This document shows positions 17,281 to 28,400 of a stretch of DNA of 64,000 bases, piece after piece; position 1 is the stretch's first letter; the number at the start of each line of letters is the position of its first letter. Both the position numbers and the translations under genes were made by a program. This DNA is from Saprospiraceae bacterium (GTDB lineage Bacteria; Bacteroidota; Bacteroidia; Chitinophagales; Saprospiraceae), in NCBI GenBank assembly GCA_019638455.1, contig JAHBTU010000002.1, forward strand, positions 282,501-346,500, written 5' to 3'. The notes beneath the pieces were generated by a model, which was not told the DNA's origin, did no database searches, and worked only from the letters and a program-made list of their open reading frames with translations.

Positions 17281-18246
17281 CTACGCATTGGCGGGGAGCT
17301 CGCGGTAATGCCCCATTTTACTGTACTTTTCAATGCGGTCGGCAATGCGTTTGTCAGGGTCTTGCGGCATCAGTTGCTTCAATTCGGATAGGATGTGCTC
17401 TTTCAAGTGATTGGCCATTTCCTCTGGAGCGTTGTGAGCGCCGCCAAGCGGTTCTTTCACAATGCCATCTATCAATTTGAACCTGAGCATATTTTCCGCA
17501 TCCAGTTTGAGCGCCTCGGCGGCCTGTTCTTTGTAATCCCACGAATGCCAGAGTATGGAAGAACAGGATTCGGGCGAAATTACCGAATACCATGTGTATT
17601 CGAGCATGAATACCCGGTCGCCAAGACCTATGCCCAACGCACCACCCGAAGCGCCTTCTCCAATGATATAACAAAGTATCGGCACTCGCAACTGTGCCAT
17701 CTCGAAGAGGTTGCGGGCGATAGCCTCCGCTTGTCCGCGTTGCTCTGCTTCAAGACCCGGATACGCACCGGGCGTATCAATGAGCGTCACCACCGGAAAA
17801 CCAAAACGCTCTGCCATTTTCATCAGACGCAGCGCCTTTCTGTAGCCTTCTGGATTGGCCATGCCAAAGTTGCGATATTGGCGCATCTTGGTGTTCACTC
17901 CTTTTTGGTGGCCAATAACCATGATGGTTTGGCCGTCGAGGTTAGCCAACCCACCCACGATAGCGTGGTCGTCGCCCGCATATCGGTCGCCATGCAACTC
18001 GATGAACTTGCGACACATGGTAGTCACATAATATAAGGTATAAGGGCGTTCGGGGTGACGAGAGAGCTGCACTTTTTGCCAACCTGTAAGATTGGTAAAT
18101 ATCTCTGCGCGTTTGGAAGCGATTTTACCCTCCAGCTCACGCACCATATCGGTCACGTCCAATTCGCCCTTTTCGCCCACTTCCTTCAATTTTTCCAGCT
18201 GCTCGTAGAGGGCTTCAAGGGGTTTCTCGAAATCCATGAAAGTCAT
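17281..18246 (-). CDS. accA: Acetyl-CoA carboxylase carboxyltransferase subunit alpha
   Basis: A 321-residue AccA of usual length. It has the crotonase-like fold motifs AMTEER-equivalent [40 protein letters not shown] and the oxyanion-hole region [19 protein letters not shown]. With AccD it transfers carboxyl from carboxybiotin to acetyl-CoA, the first step of fatty-acid synthesis. The start could be ATG 18252 or 18246; [10 protein letters not shown] (18246) fits the family N-terminus. AccD, AccB and AccC are not in the window, as is common in Bacteroidota. The gene is divergent from tRNA-Asp. Confidence 0.96.
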   Translation of the reverse strand: MTFMDFEKPLEALYEQLEKLKEVGEKGELDVTDMVRELEGKIASKRAEIFTNLTGWQKVQLSRHPERPYTLYYVTTMCRKFIELHGDRYAGDDHAIVGGLANLDGQTIMVIGHQKGVNTKMRQYRNFGMANPEGYRKALRLMKMAERFGFPVVTLIDTPGAYPGLEAEQRGQAEAIARNLFEMAQLRVPILCYIIGEGASGGALGIGLGDRVFMLEYTWYSVISPESCSSILWHSWDYKEQAAEALKLDAENMLRFKLIDGIVKEPLGGAHNAPEEMANHLKEHILSELKQLMPQDPDKRIADRIEKYSKMGHYRELPANA

Positions 18247-18421
18247 TGCCATGTGGCTACAACATTGATTTTGGATGATTGACCAACCGAACGGCTTTAG
18301 CAATCAGGCCAAGCCAGATTGGTCTTTTTTGTTAAAATGGCGAACAAAGGTATGCGAACCCAATGGATTTTCGGCAGCCGTAAGCCACGGCAAACTTTTT
18401 TGGATTTTTTTTTGAAAAAAC

Positions 18422-18453
18422 TTGTTCTTCTAAACGGTTAGAAATTACCTTTG
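18422..18453 (+). promoter_or_regulatory. Bacteroidota-type promoter of the tRNA-Asp gene
   Basis: TTG at 18422-18424 and TACCTTTG at 18446-18453 are separated by 21 bp, the expected spacing of -33 and -7 elements for the primary sigma factor in this phylum. The mature tRNA begins 24 bp after the -7 element. Confidence 0.75.
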
Positions 18454-18476
18454 CCCCCGCTTTTGCTAAAAAGTAT

Positions 18477-18550
18477 GGATTGGTAGTTCAGTCGGTTAGA
18501 ATGCCGCCCTGTCACGGCGGAGGTCGCGGGTTCGAGTCCCGTCCAGTCCG
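18477..18550 (+). tRNA. tRNA-Asp (anticodon GTC)
   Basis: A complete cloverleaf of 74 nt. The acceptor stem GGATTGG pairs with CCAGTCC, the D-arm is GTTCAGTCGGTTAGAA, the anticodon stem is GCCGCC/GGCGG with the loop CTGTCAC (anticodon GTC at 18511-18513), and the T-arm is CGCGGGTTCGAGTCCCG. The discriminator is G73, an identity element of tRNA-Asp. The CCA end is not encoded. A promoter precedes it and a terminator follows, so it is a single-gene unit. Confidence 0.97.
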
Positions 18551-18557
18551 CAAGAAA

Positions 18558-18590
18558 GCTCAACGGTTTCGTTGGGCTTTTTTAATTTTC
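18558..18590 (+). terminator. Terminator of the tRNA-Asp unit
   Basis: GCTCAACG (18558-18565) pairs with CGTTGGGC (18570-18577) around a GTTT loop, with one G-T pair, followed by six T residues. A TTG in this hairpin is in frame with the next gene, but the structure argues against it being a start codon. Confidence 0.85.
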
Positions 18591-18595
18591 TATCT

Positions 18596-19282
18596 ATGCT
18601 CCTTGCCAAAATCCAAACCTACCTCGCTTCCTATAAAAAATGGCTCAGTGGTGTGCGCCATCATCCGCACACCTATAAATGGGAATCGGTGCAACATTTT
18701 CAAACCCATTGGAATTTGGATGCTGACGACTCTGTGGCTATGTTCGACCGTAGTTTTCAGAATTCCGAAACACGCCGACTGTGGCAATCGGAACATTGGC
18801 ACCCCAAGGAAATGATGCTTGAGTTTTTGCGCTCATCGCCTCAAACATTGCGGCTTATGTTCGACGACTTGTTCAATGAAACCCGCGAGGTGGAAGGTCG
18901 TATCGGGCGCTTTTTGTTTGGCTGCGACGAACTGTTGCGCGATTACCGGCGCGACCACCCGCTCAGCCCCGAAAACAACCATTATCACGACGACTATCGA
19001 ATGATAGCACTCTATCTCGCATTTCGTTACCCAGAAAATTACGCCCCTTACGACTTTCCCGTTTTTCAGAAAGCATTGGCTCGATTGGGCGCACGCGACG
19101 TGCCTCAACTTAACGACTTACCCCGTTATTTCAAGGTGCTGCGAACATTAGGCAACTTTGTGGAGAAGGACCCGGCCGTGCAAACCGCTCTGAAAAAGCA
19201 TTTGCATCCAACCCGGCATTATCAAGGCAAAACATTGCTGCTCGCAGAAGATTTTTGTCAGCATATCGCAAACGACGCATAA
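18596..19282 (+). CDS. Stand-alone homologue of the N-terminal domain of McrB-like AAA ATPases
   Basis: A 228-residue soluble protein from ATG 18596. The pattern, as I remember it, is that of the N-terminal module in front of the AAA+ GTPase domain in many Bacteroidota McrB-type restriction proteins: YKWESVQHFQTHWNLDADD, then a KEMMLEFLRSSPQTLRLMFD helix, FNETREVEGRIGRF, HYHDDYRMIALYLAFRYP with YAPYDFPVFQKAL, and the C-terminal GKTLLLAEDFCQHI. Here the protein ends at that point: no Walker motifs and no McrC nuclease gene follow. Whether it is a relic or a free-standing partner is not known. It starts 46 bp after the tRNA-Asp gene. Confidence 0.6.
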   Translation: MLLAKIQTYLASYKKWLSGVRHHPHTYKWESVQHFQTHWNLDADDSVAMFDRSFQNSETRRLWQSEHWHPKEMMLEFLRSSPQTLRLMFDDLFNETREVEGRIGRFLFGCDELLRDYRRDHPLSPENNHYHDDYRMIALYLAFRYPENYAPYDFPVFQKALARLGARDVPQLNDLPRYFKVLRTLGNFVEKDPAVQTALKKHLHPTRHYQGKTLLLAEDFCQHIANDA

Positions 19283-19463
19283 TTTTGTTCAATTCCCGTT
19301 AGTGTCTTAGGTTTGCACGACGAACCCTTTCCCCATTTCCTGCCCCTTCACCCTCCTTTATACCTCTCTGTAAATCTGCTCTGGTTTGCCGGAATGATTA
19401 AGCGTGTTCTGCCCCGAACAGCCGCTAAGCAACCTTATTTCAAACTCTGACATTTTTTTGCTA

Positions 19464-22400
19464 ATGCTGAATGACACAATCCTTTCCAGCCTCACCAAAA
19501 CCTACTCCGACAAGCAATATCGCCACACCGCCATGCTGCGTCACAAAGGCAACCTGATTGCTTTTACCATGGACGACCAGCGGCGCATCCATTATGCCGT
19601 GCTCGACCAAAGCCCCGAAAATGCCGACTCTCCACTTGACGTGAGCCTTTGGCCCGGCGGCCCGACCGAATTGGCTTTCCCCAACGAAATCGCAGAAGTT
19701 GGATTTGGCATCGCAGACCAAACACTACTGCCAACATACCAGCGCGGCAGCGACACACCCGTGAAACCCGGCGTTCGCATTGATTCCCGCGAGAAGGATT
19801 TGTTCCGCTCCACCACCGCTTGCCTCACTGCGGACGCGCCTTTTCAGGTGTTGACCGACGGGCGTTATGTCTATTTGTTTCGACAGGCTATTGATGCCGA
19901 CCACCCCACTCAGGTTTTCAAAAAAAACAAAGATGGCGAACCGGTTTTGGATAAATCGGGCAAGCCCGTGCCGCTCGTGGACGCGACTTTGCTCGTGGAC
20001 CGCTTCGTGTTGGTCGGCACCACGCTCGAACCCCGCCTCGAAGTTCGCTTCCAACGCAGTCGGAGCAAAACTCGCCCCGCCAGCCGCAAGGACAGCCTCG
20101 GCCCAAAAGATTTGGACGGCAACGACTTCTTCGAACCAACGCAGGAACTCAAATTCATCGGCAACCTCACGGGCGGACGATTCACCGTGATGCTGCTGCC
20201 CACTGCCGTCGCCGAAGTGGAGCGTTGGCAAATTTTTGCCCAAAATCGCACAACTGGCCGCATAGATGCTTTCAACGTGGAGCGTTCGGCGGATGGGCTA
20301 TTCAACACGCGCGGTTCGCAGGTTTTTAGCCCTGCAAAAGAGGGCCACGCAGAGTCGGCTTTGCAATTGGAAAAATCAAGCGACCATGTTGCGCTCAGCA
20401 AGGGCGCGACACTCGGCGAGACATTCACCTTCGAAGGCTGGATTTTTCCCGAACAAATACAAAGCACACAACCGCAGGTGCTTATGGCTGGCGCGAAAAG
20501 CGGAGCAAATGCTGGCGGCCCCTCTATTCTGGTGTCAGCGCAAACGCGGATTCGCGTGGACTTCGGTGGCGGGCAAGGCGACAAATACACCTCCAAAAGC
20601 ATCCTTACGCCCAACACTTGGAACCACCTCGCCGTCACTTTTGATGGCGCGGCATTCCGCTTCTATATCGGTGGAAACCTGCGCGATAAAATTGATTTGG
20701 AAGAAAATGCCGAGAAACCGCCAGCCAAACCCGCCCTGTTTTTCGGAGCAACCCAAAATTCCTTCAAAGGAACTTTGGATGAAATCCGTCTGTGGAATCG
20801 CGCTCGCTCTGCCCGTGAATTGCAGAATGACTTAAACCAGCGCCTTACTGGTCTCGAACCCGGTCTCGTGGGCTATTGGCGTTTCGATGAGGCGGCAGGC
20901 GACACGGTTTTTGACCAAACCAACAACGGCGCGGATGGCACTTTGAACGGCGGCACTTGGGTCACCTCTGATGCGCCGATTGGTGAAAACGCGGGCGTGA
21001 ACCGCAATACATTCCAAATCGTCAGCCGAAAACCCGACGACAAATTAGAATCCCGCGAGGTCGCTTCCGGCCTCACGGCTTTGCTTTATTTCCAACAAGC
21101 CAATGTACCGAGCGGCTACGGTGGTGAGGAAAAGCCCCTCAAACAAACCGCCCGCGTGATGTTGGCATTCGCCACCAAAGGGTCGAGTGCTGGGGTTCAA
21201 CATTACATAGCCTCGCTCGACTTCGGGGTGTCGCCCTCTGGCAAAATCGCTCAAGCGCCCGACCGCATTCCGCTGAGCATGGTCAACCCTGACCCCACAA
21301 AATCATCTGTCAACGAACAGCTTGACGCAGTAAAAGCCGCCGAAGGACAGGTGCGCGTGTTGGCCGATTCTGTGAAAAAATTGGAGAAAAAACGCGATAC
21401 GCGGAAAAACGAACTCGACGATTTGCAGGCTCAGCTGGATGGCGCAAAAGTCAAAATCCACGCGCTCAATGCCTCGAACACGGCCATTGTTTTGGAAAAA
21501 AATATCGGCTCCGTCACCTATAACGAGTTGAACAATCTTGGCATCAACGACCGGGTCACAAAACTCGAACTCCCAGGACCGCTCCAAATCACCGTTTTTA
21601 TGCACGATGTGAATGCTGGCGCGTCCAAAACTTTTTCGGAAGAGGGAACGGTAAATCTTGCCGACTTTGACATCGCCGGACAGCCGGCCGGCACGAAATG
21701 GAGCAACCATGTATCCGGGCTGACCATTGCCGCCAATCCCGCGTTTTCGGAGAAAATCTCCAAAACGCAGCAACGATTGAGCCAAGCCCAAAATGACCTG
21801 ACGGCACAGCAAGTGTTGCTCACAGACGCACAGGCCGACCTTGCCTCTTTGCAGTCCGTGTTGCGCACAGGAGCAGAGGTGGAAATGCCCGCCGTGCACC
21901 TCGATGCTTCCGGGCTTTCTATTGCGGGCGGCCTACTTGGCTTCGCATGGACGGAAAGCACCCCTCTTTTGTTCGACAGTGCCACTGGCTCGCTCGCGCT
22001 CTATTTTCGGGGTGCCGACGACCAGTTTTTTGCCACTTACTACACCACGTTTACCGAAAAAGCGAAATACCCGCTCGTGGACAAAAGCGGCAATCAAGCC
22101 GTCATCTGCGTCGCCCGCTCCACCGATTTGGGCATGGACAAAATTGCCGTCGAAATCAGCAATGGCCCCGACAATGATAATTGTACGTTGAAAATCACGG
22201 GCCTCGAAATCGAGGAGACATGGACCAAGATGCCGCGAGACCCGGAACGATTCGCCCGCGTACTCAACGGCGAGGCAGGCCACTACGAAAATGGCAAGCT
22301 CGTCGGCTATCGGGAATTTGTCGGCTCTGGCATATTGGAGGGCGACCAACTTACCCTCGAGGCACCCGGCATACGCCGAGCCTTGAAAAAAGGCGCGGCC

Positions 22401-25400
22401 TTGATGCTTGGCACTACACGCCTGCTCGTGAAGGAGGTCGTCGCCAAAAACGCAACGACGATTCCCGTATCAAGCCAAGTGCTGATTTTCCCTACCCAGC
22501 CTTTGCCGATTTACTTCATGGAATATGACTATGCAGCCGATGCCAGCACCACAAAAGTGCCGGGTGATTTGTTCGGCGGGTCGCTCTTGCTTCGTGCGGT
22601 AAGTTTAGCAAACCTTCAAGGCTTACCAAACCTGGACTCCAATGTCGCCAACCAGCGCGTCACCAGCGGCACCACTTTGAAGAGCAAATGGACCGCTGCT
22701 GCGCCGGGCAGCGCCCTGTTGTTCAACGGGACCGACACCTTTGCTCGCTTGGAAGGAACCAGCAAACTCAAACAGTTTGACCTCGACGACGACGTGACCC
22801 TCGAGGCATGGGTGCGACCTTTGAAAGTAGAAGATAAATCGCGCATTATTCAGCACAAATCCAACGACTCGAACTACACCCTGGGTTTGCAAAAAAAGGA
22901 TTTGAACTCGGCGTTCAAATTCGACGGCACGGACGATTATGTGACCATCCCCAAAAATGCTGCACTTAATTTCGCAGGCGCTATCACCATTGAGGCTTGG
23001 GTAAAATTGGAGGCCAGCGACGGCTCTCGCAACATCGTGGCACACGGCTACCCGCACGACAACAACCCTGAATTGTTCCTCCGCATCGAGGACGGGCAAT
23101 ACCAAGCGGGCATCTGGTCGGGAGGCAATCACTTGGCGGCCATGCCCATTCCCGAAGCTGACAAACAAGGCAAAGACTGGGTTCACCTCGCAGGTGTGTA
23201 CGATGCCGTTTCCAAAAAATGGTTTTTGTATCGAAACGGCGTTTTGGGAAAATCCACCAATTCAAACACGGGCGCGCTCGCCGTGGAAGCCGATTGGGGC
23301 ATCGGGGCAAACCCCAACCCTGCTGCCAACGTGACAGACCGCCGTCTTTGGAAAGGCGAGATAGACGACGTGCGCATCTGGAAACGCGCCCGTACCCAAG
23401 CCGAAATTTTGGCCGACATGAACCGTCGCCTCGCAGGCAATGAAACCGACCTCACAGGATACTGGCATTTTGAAAACAAACAAGCCAGAGATTATTCTCG
23501 CAACTTCAACGACGGGGTACTGCACGGAGAACCCGAGCAAGCTGTGTCGCCGTTGCCAGCCTACGCTGTTTTTGCAGGCGTGAACGGAAAGTTTGTGCAA
23601 AGCAAAGAGGTGTTTCCCGCAGGGAATTGGGCGCATTTCGCCGCCGTGTTTCAGCAGAATTATGGTTTGAAATTCAACGGCATAGGTAGTTATCTCGATT
23701 GCGGAAAAGACGAATCGCTAAACATTGGCACGGACTTGACCATCGAAGCCTTCTTGCGGCCTACAAGTTTCTTTCGCGGAAGCGGTATCGTCGCCCGTGA
23801 TACCAACACCACCAGCAATCAAAGAACCCCTTACTCGCTCGCCTTCAATGTTCAGGGAAAATTGGTGTTTAGTTTTCAGGACAGGAATGGAAACCTTCAA
23901 ACTTTCACCTCGACAGCAAGCGCCCAACTAAATCAATCTACCCGTGTGGCTGTCACCCGCAAACGCGAATCGCAGACCTATAAAATTTCCGACAACGAAA
24001 CCAAAACGTTAGGGTGGTACACCATCGAGTTGCATATTGGAAACACCTCAGAATCATTTATTTACGCCTTTGATGAGCCTACCAGATTGGCCGTTGCCGA
24101 ACTCAAAAAATCGGCACCAAACGCGAACATCATCCGCGCTGGCAGTGATAGGGTGCCCGACATTGGTCGCAACAACGCCAACACCCTCATCGGTCGAAAT
24201 GCAGCGGGTTCTTTTGCTGGCATCATCAGCGAAGTACGCATCTGGAACGTGGCACGCGATGCCGCCAACCTCGGTCAGGAAATTGGCGGTGGTGAGGAAG
24301 GCTTGGTCTCTTGGTGGCGATTCGAGGAGCGCGAAGGCACCCGCGCCAACGACTCCAACGGCCAAAATCACGCCTCCCTCAATGGTAGTCTCGAATGGGT
24401 GAAAGACCCCGACCCGCAAAGCTCGGTACTGACCTTTCACTTCAATGACAGAGGCACATTGTCCACCGAAAATCTCACCGGCCTCGCAGCGGCAAATAAC
24501 CAATTTGCGCTCGGCGCACTTGCCAATGCTGTGCCTACCGAACGCTTCAATGGCGAACTCGAAGAAGTGCGCATCTGGAAAACACCCCGCACCCGCGAGC
24601 AAATCGAAGACAACCTATTCCGCCGCCTCAACGGCGAACTGGAAGACCTCATCGCTTACTATACCTTCGATGCTGAAACGGACACCAAACTTAGCGACAA
24701 CGCCCTGCGCGGCAACCACCTCAAAATAGAAGGCTCCCCCAATTATATCCTCTCCTCCGCACCTGTTGGCGACGACGCGCCCGTCGTGCGTAGTGCATTA
24801 GCTGGTGTACGCACCCCTTTTAGCGGATTTATCCACGCCACACCCGCCGTACATGAATACGCTGATATGCAAATGGATAGCCGGGGCGAGCTCATTGGCG
24901 TGTTCAAACGCAGTTACGGTTTTATTCAAAATGGAAATTTAAACTTGCTCACAGGCTACAAAGTCGGCGACCTTGCGGTGGAATGGATTGGTCAAGTGCA
25001 ATTCGCCCCACAACTCATCGGCTTCATCGAAGGTGCCCCGCCCGTGCCAAGCGAAAACCTGACTCACCCCAGCGTGGAGGCTATTGGCGACCTCGGCGAT
25101 TACAACGAGGCCAGCACGGTCGAGTTTGCCCAAGCGGAAGAAATGACTTACACCTACTCGGCCTCCAAAGAGCAAGGCTTTGGTTTGGAAGTGGAAGCCG
25201 CGCTCAAATTCGGCATCAAATCGGTATCCAGTGCAGGTGGCGGCCTCGGAGTCATTGCTATCACCTCCATGGAAGAAGCCAATATCCTTATCGGCCTGAA
25301 AGCACAATTCGAGGCGATGTGGAGCTGGTCGTCGGAAGCCAGCGTGGGTACCACCCGCACCACTGGCAAAACCACCAGCCTCGAACTGCGCGGGCGCTAC

Positions 25401-28400
25401 ACCTCACCGCAAGAATCCGAGCAAGAGCCGTACGGCTGGCGACGCTTCATACCCGAAAACACGGGGCTGGCACTCGTTCAATCCGAAACCGCCGACGTGT
25501 TTGCATTGCGCTTAAAACACAACAACGCATTGATTTCCTTCACGATGCGCCCAAATCCTGACATTCCGAAGGACTGGAACATCATTCATTTCCCCATCAA
25601 TCCGCGGTATGTGAAGCAAGGTGTCTTGGACGGAAAAATCGGCCCCACACCCGACGTGGATTATCCCAATGCGCTATCGTACAGCAACGACGTGAGTTAT
25701 TTCAAACCCGTGGAAGCCTACGCTTTGAAGAACAAGATTCAGAAAGATGAGCGGGAATTGGAAACCTATTACAGCCAGTTCAACGCCGCCAATAAAGGCC
25801 GCAAAGCCTATTTTCCCTCCGAAAGCGCGTTCGAACTCACTGAATATGCCGAGTTAAAAAAGAAGATGCGCCGCAACCTCGTGAACACTTACGTCTGGAC
25901 TGCCGACGGGGGCCTTTTTGCCGAAACGCAACAAACGATGGAAGTGCAAACCGAAACTTCCGGCGGCTCCTATGAATTTACTGGAAAGGGAGGCATTGAC
26001 CTTGGAATCAACTTTGCAGTGGCCAAAGCCGCCGCTTCGTTTGAGTTGAGTGCCTTATTCGTCGGCCAACACAAACTAAACATCAGCAAGAGCAGGGAAT
26101 CCAGCTCTTCATTTGCGCTCAATGTCGGTTTGGATAATGTGGAGCGCGACCTCTATGTGCGCGACGAAGACAAAATCGTGCTGCTCGACAAAAGCGACCC
26201 CAAACGTCCGCGCCCCGTCAAGCACCCCTACAAGGTGGATGCTTACCGCTTCATGTCCTTTTATTTGGAACCCACGTCGGACCACTTTGACCTTTTTTTC
26301 AATAAAATCGTTGACCCGATTTGGCTCGAGCAAAGCGACGACCCCGCAGCGCAAGCCTTGCGCGAAGCCCGGCAGGAAGGCAAAAAACCACCATGCTGGC
26401 GCATCATGCACCGCGTCACCTACGTCAGCCGCGTGTTGCCCCCGCTCGACAACACCGTGCCGCCCTCGTTGGAAAAAGCCCTGCAAACCCTCGACATTGA
26501 GAGCAACTACGAGCTCATCAAACAATTGGAACCTTACGTCAGCAATCGGCTCGGCAGCTTCCCAGAATTTGCCGATGCAGTGCGTGATACCATCCGTGAA
26601 TACCTGCCCGAGTTGCAGCCACACACCCAAGAGGTCATTCAATACATGAGTCTCTATTTCGGCATCACTGGCAACCAAATGCCTGAAGGTGAGCAATTTG
26701 GCGAAACTACCCTCACCGAACTCGCGCCCAACCAGCCGCCCTTGGTCAATGCTGGCCTCGACCAAATCATTGGCCTCGATGGCACTTCCGTCGTCGCCGA
26801 TTTAGAAGCCGCTGTCATTGACGACCGTTTGGAAAAAGCTGAAGCCATTTTTGCGACCTGGGAAAAAACAAGCGGCCCCGAAGGCGTGACCTTTGCAAAC
26901 AAACACACCGCAACCACCAAAGCAACCTTCACAAAACGAGGCCGCTACGAACTAAAACTCACCGCCAACGACGGCATGCTCGAAGCAGAGGATGCGCTCA
27001 CCATCATCATCAATGAGCGCCCCGTCGTCAGCGCAGGAGCCAACATAGAGACCAATGCACTCGAAGTGCAGCTCGTCGGCCAAATCCTCGACACCGGTCT
27101 TGGCGACCCCGAAGCGGGCGTGCTCACCGCGCAATGGCTCAAATCAGGCGGCCTCGGCAACGTTGTTTTTGAACAAAAGGATGCCCTGCAAACAAAGGTC
27201 ACTTTTGATAAACCCGGCAATTATCTGCTCCAACTATTAGTAAGCAATGGCACTTTCGATGCCAACGCAGAAGTCATGGTCAGCGTAGCTGCCCGCGTCA
27301 ACCGCGATATTCAGGCACTCTACACCTTTGAAGAAAATACCGGCCAAACAGTAAAAGACGCATCCGGAACAGGAGAGCCGCTCGACGTACAAATAATTGA
27401 TTTACAGAAAATTAGTTGGCTAAACGGCGCATTAAAAATCAAAAACCCAACCCTGCTGCTCGCCTCTGGCCCCATTGGTCGCCTTCACGACGCGCTCAAA
27501 ATCGCCAACGAAATTACCCTTGAAGCGTGGCTGAAGCCCAGTTCCGTCAACGTGCAGGGGTTGGCGCGTATCGTCACGTTTTCTTCTGGGCCGGGCGCTC
27601 GCAATTTCACGCTTGCGCAAAGCGGCAACCAATATCACCTGCACCTTCGCACCAGCACCACCAATGACAACGCCAGCAACAAGGCGCTGGCAGGCGGTGT
27701 GGTAGAGAACAGACTGACCCACCTCGTCTGCACCCGCGATGCGAGCGGCCTGACGCGAATGTTCGTCAACAGCACCGAAGTCGCCAACCGCATCGTAAGC
27801 GGCAACTTTTCCAATTGGAAAAACGACTTCCAACTTGCCCTTGCCAACGAAATAGGCTCTGATGCCGACGACCGCGCATGGCTCGGCGAACTTCACCTCG
27901 TCGCCATCTACAGTCGCGCATTGACACTCGGCGAAATAGAACAGAACTTCAAATTTGGCGCGAACGCCAACCTGCCACCAGTCGTGTCCGCCGGCGCGAA
28001 TGCTATGGTGAACTGGTCTGATTTTGATTGGTCAAAAACAAGCACCCAGAAAAAAATCATCGCGCTGAATGGCCGTGTTACTCATGACCGCCCGACACCT
28101 GCCGGAACGGTGCAATGGAAACAAATAGGCGGCCCAACAAGCGGTACCATAATTCAAGATGAAAATACCGCGCAAACCACCGTGCAAGTCACCCAGAAAG
28201 GACGCTACGTTTTCCGCCTCACAGCACAAGATGGCGAACTACTGAGCAGCAACGAGACCATCGTAATAGTCAATGTGCCACCGAATGTTGAAATCAAATC
28301 CGGCACACAAAAAATTGCCCTCGTCGGTGCGAACACACAGGCCGACCTCATCGCCGAACTCAAAGACAGCGGCCTCGGCGATATGGGCAATATGAATGTG

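Noticed and set aside
18477..18590. tRNA-Asp as an integration site for a mobile island carrying the giant gene
   Set aside because: No direct repeat of the tRNA 3' end was seen downstream, and no integrase gene is present.
18572..18595. TTG codon upstream and in frame with the McrB-domain-like gene
   Set aside because: It lies inside the tRNA terminator hairpin; ATG 18596 is a better start.
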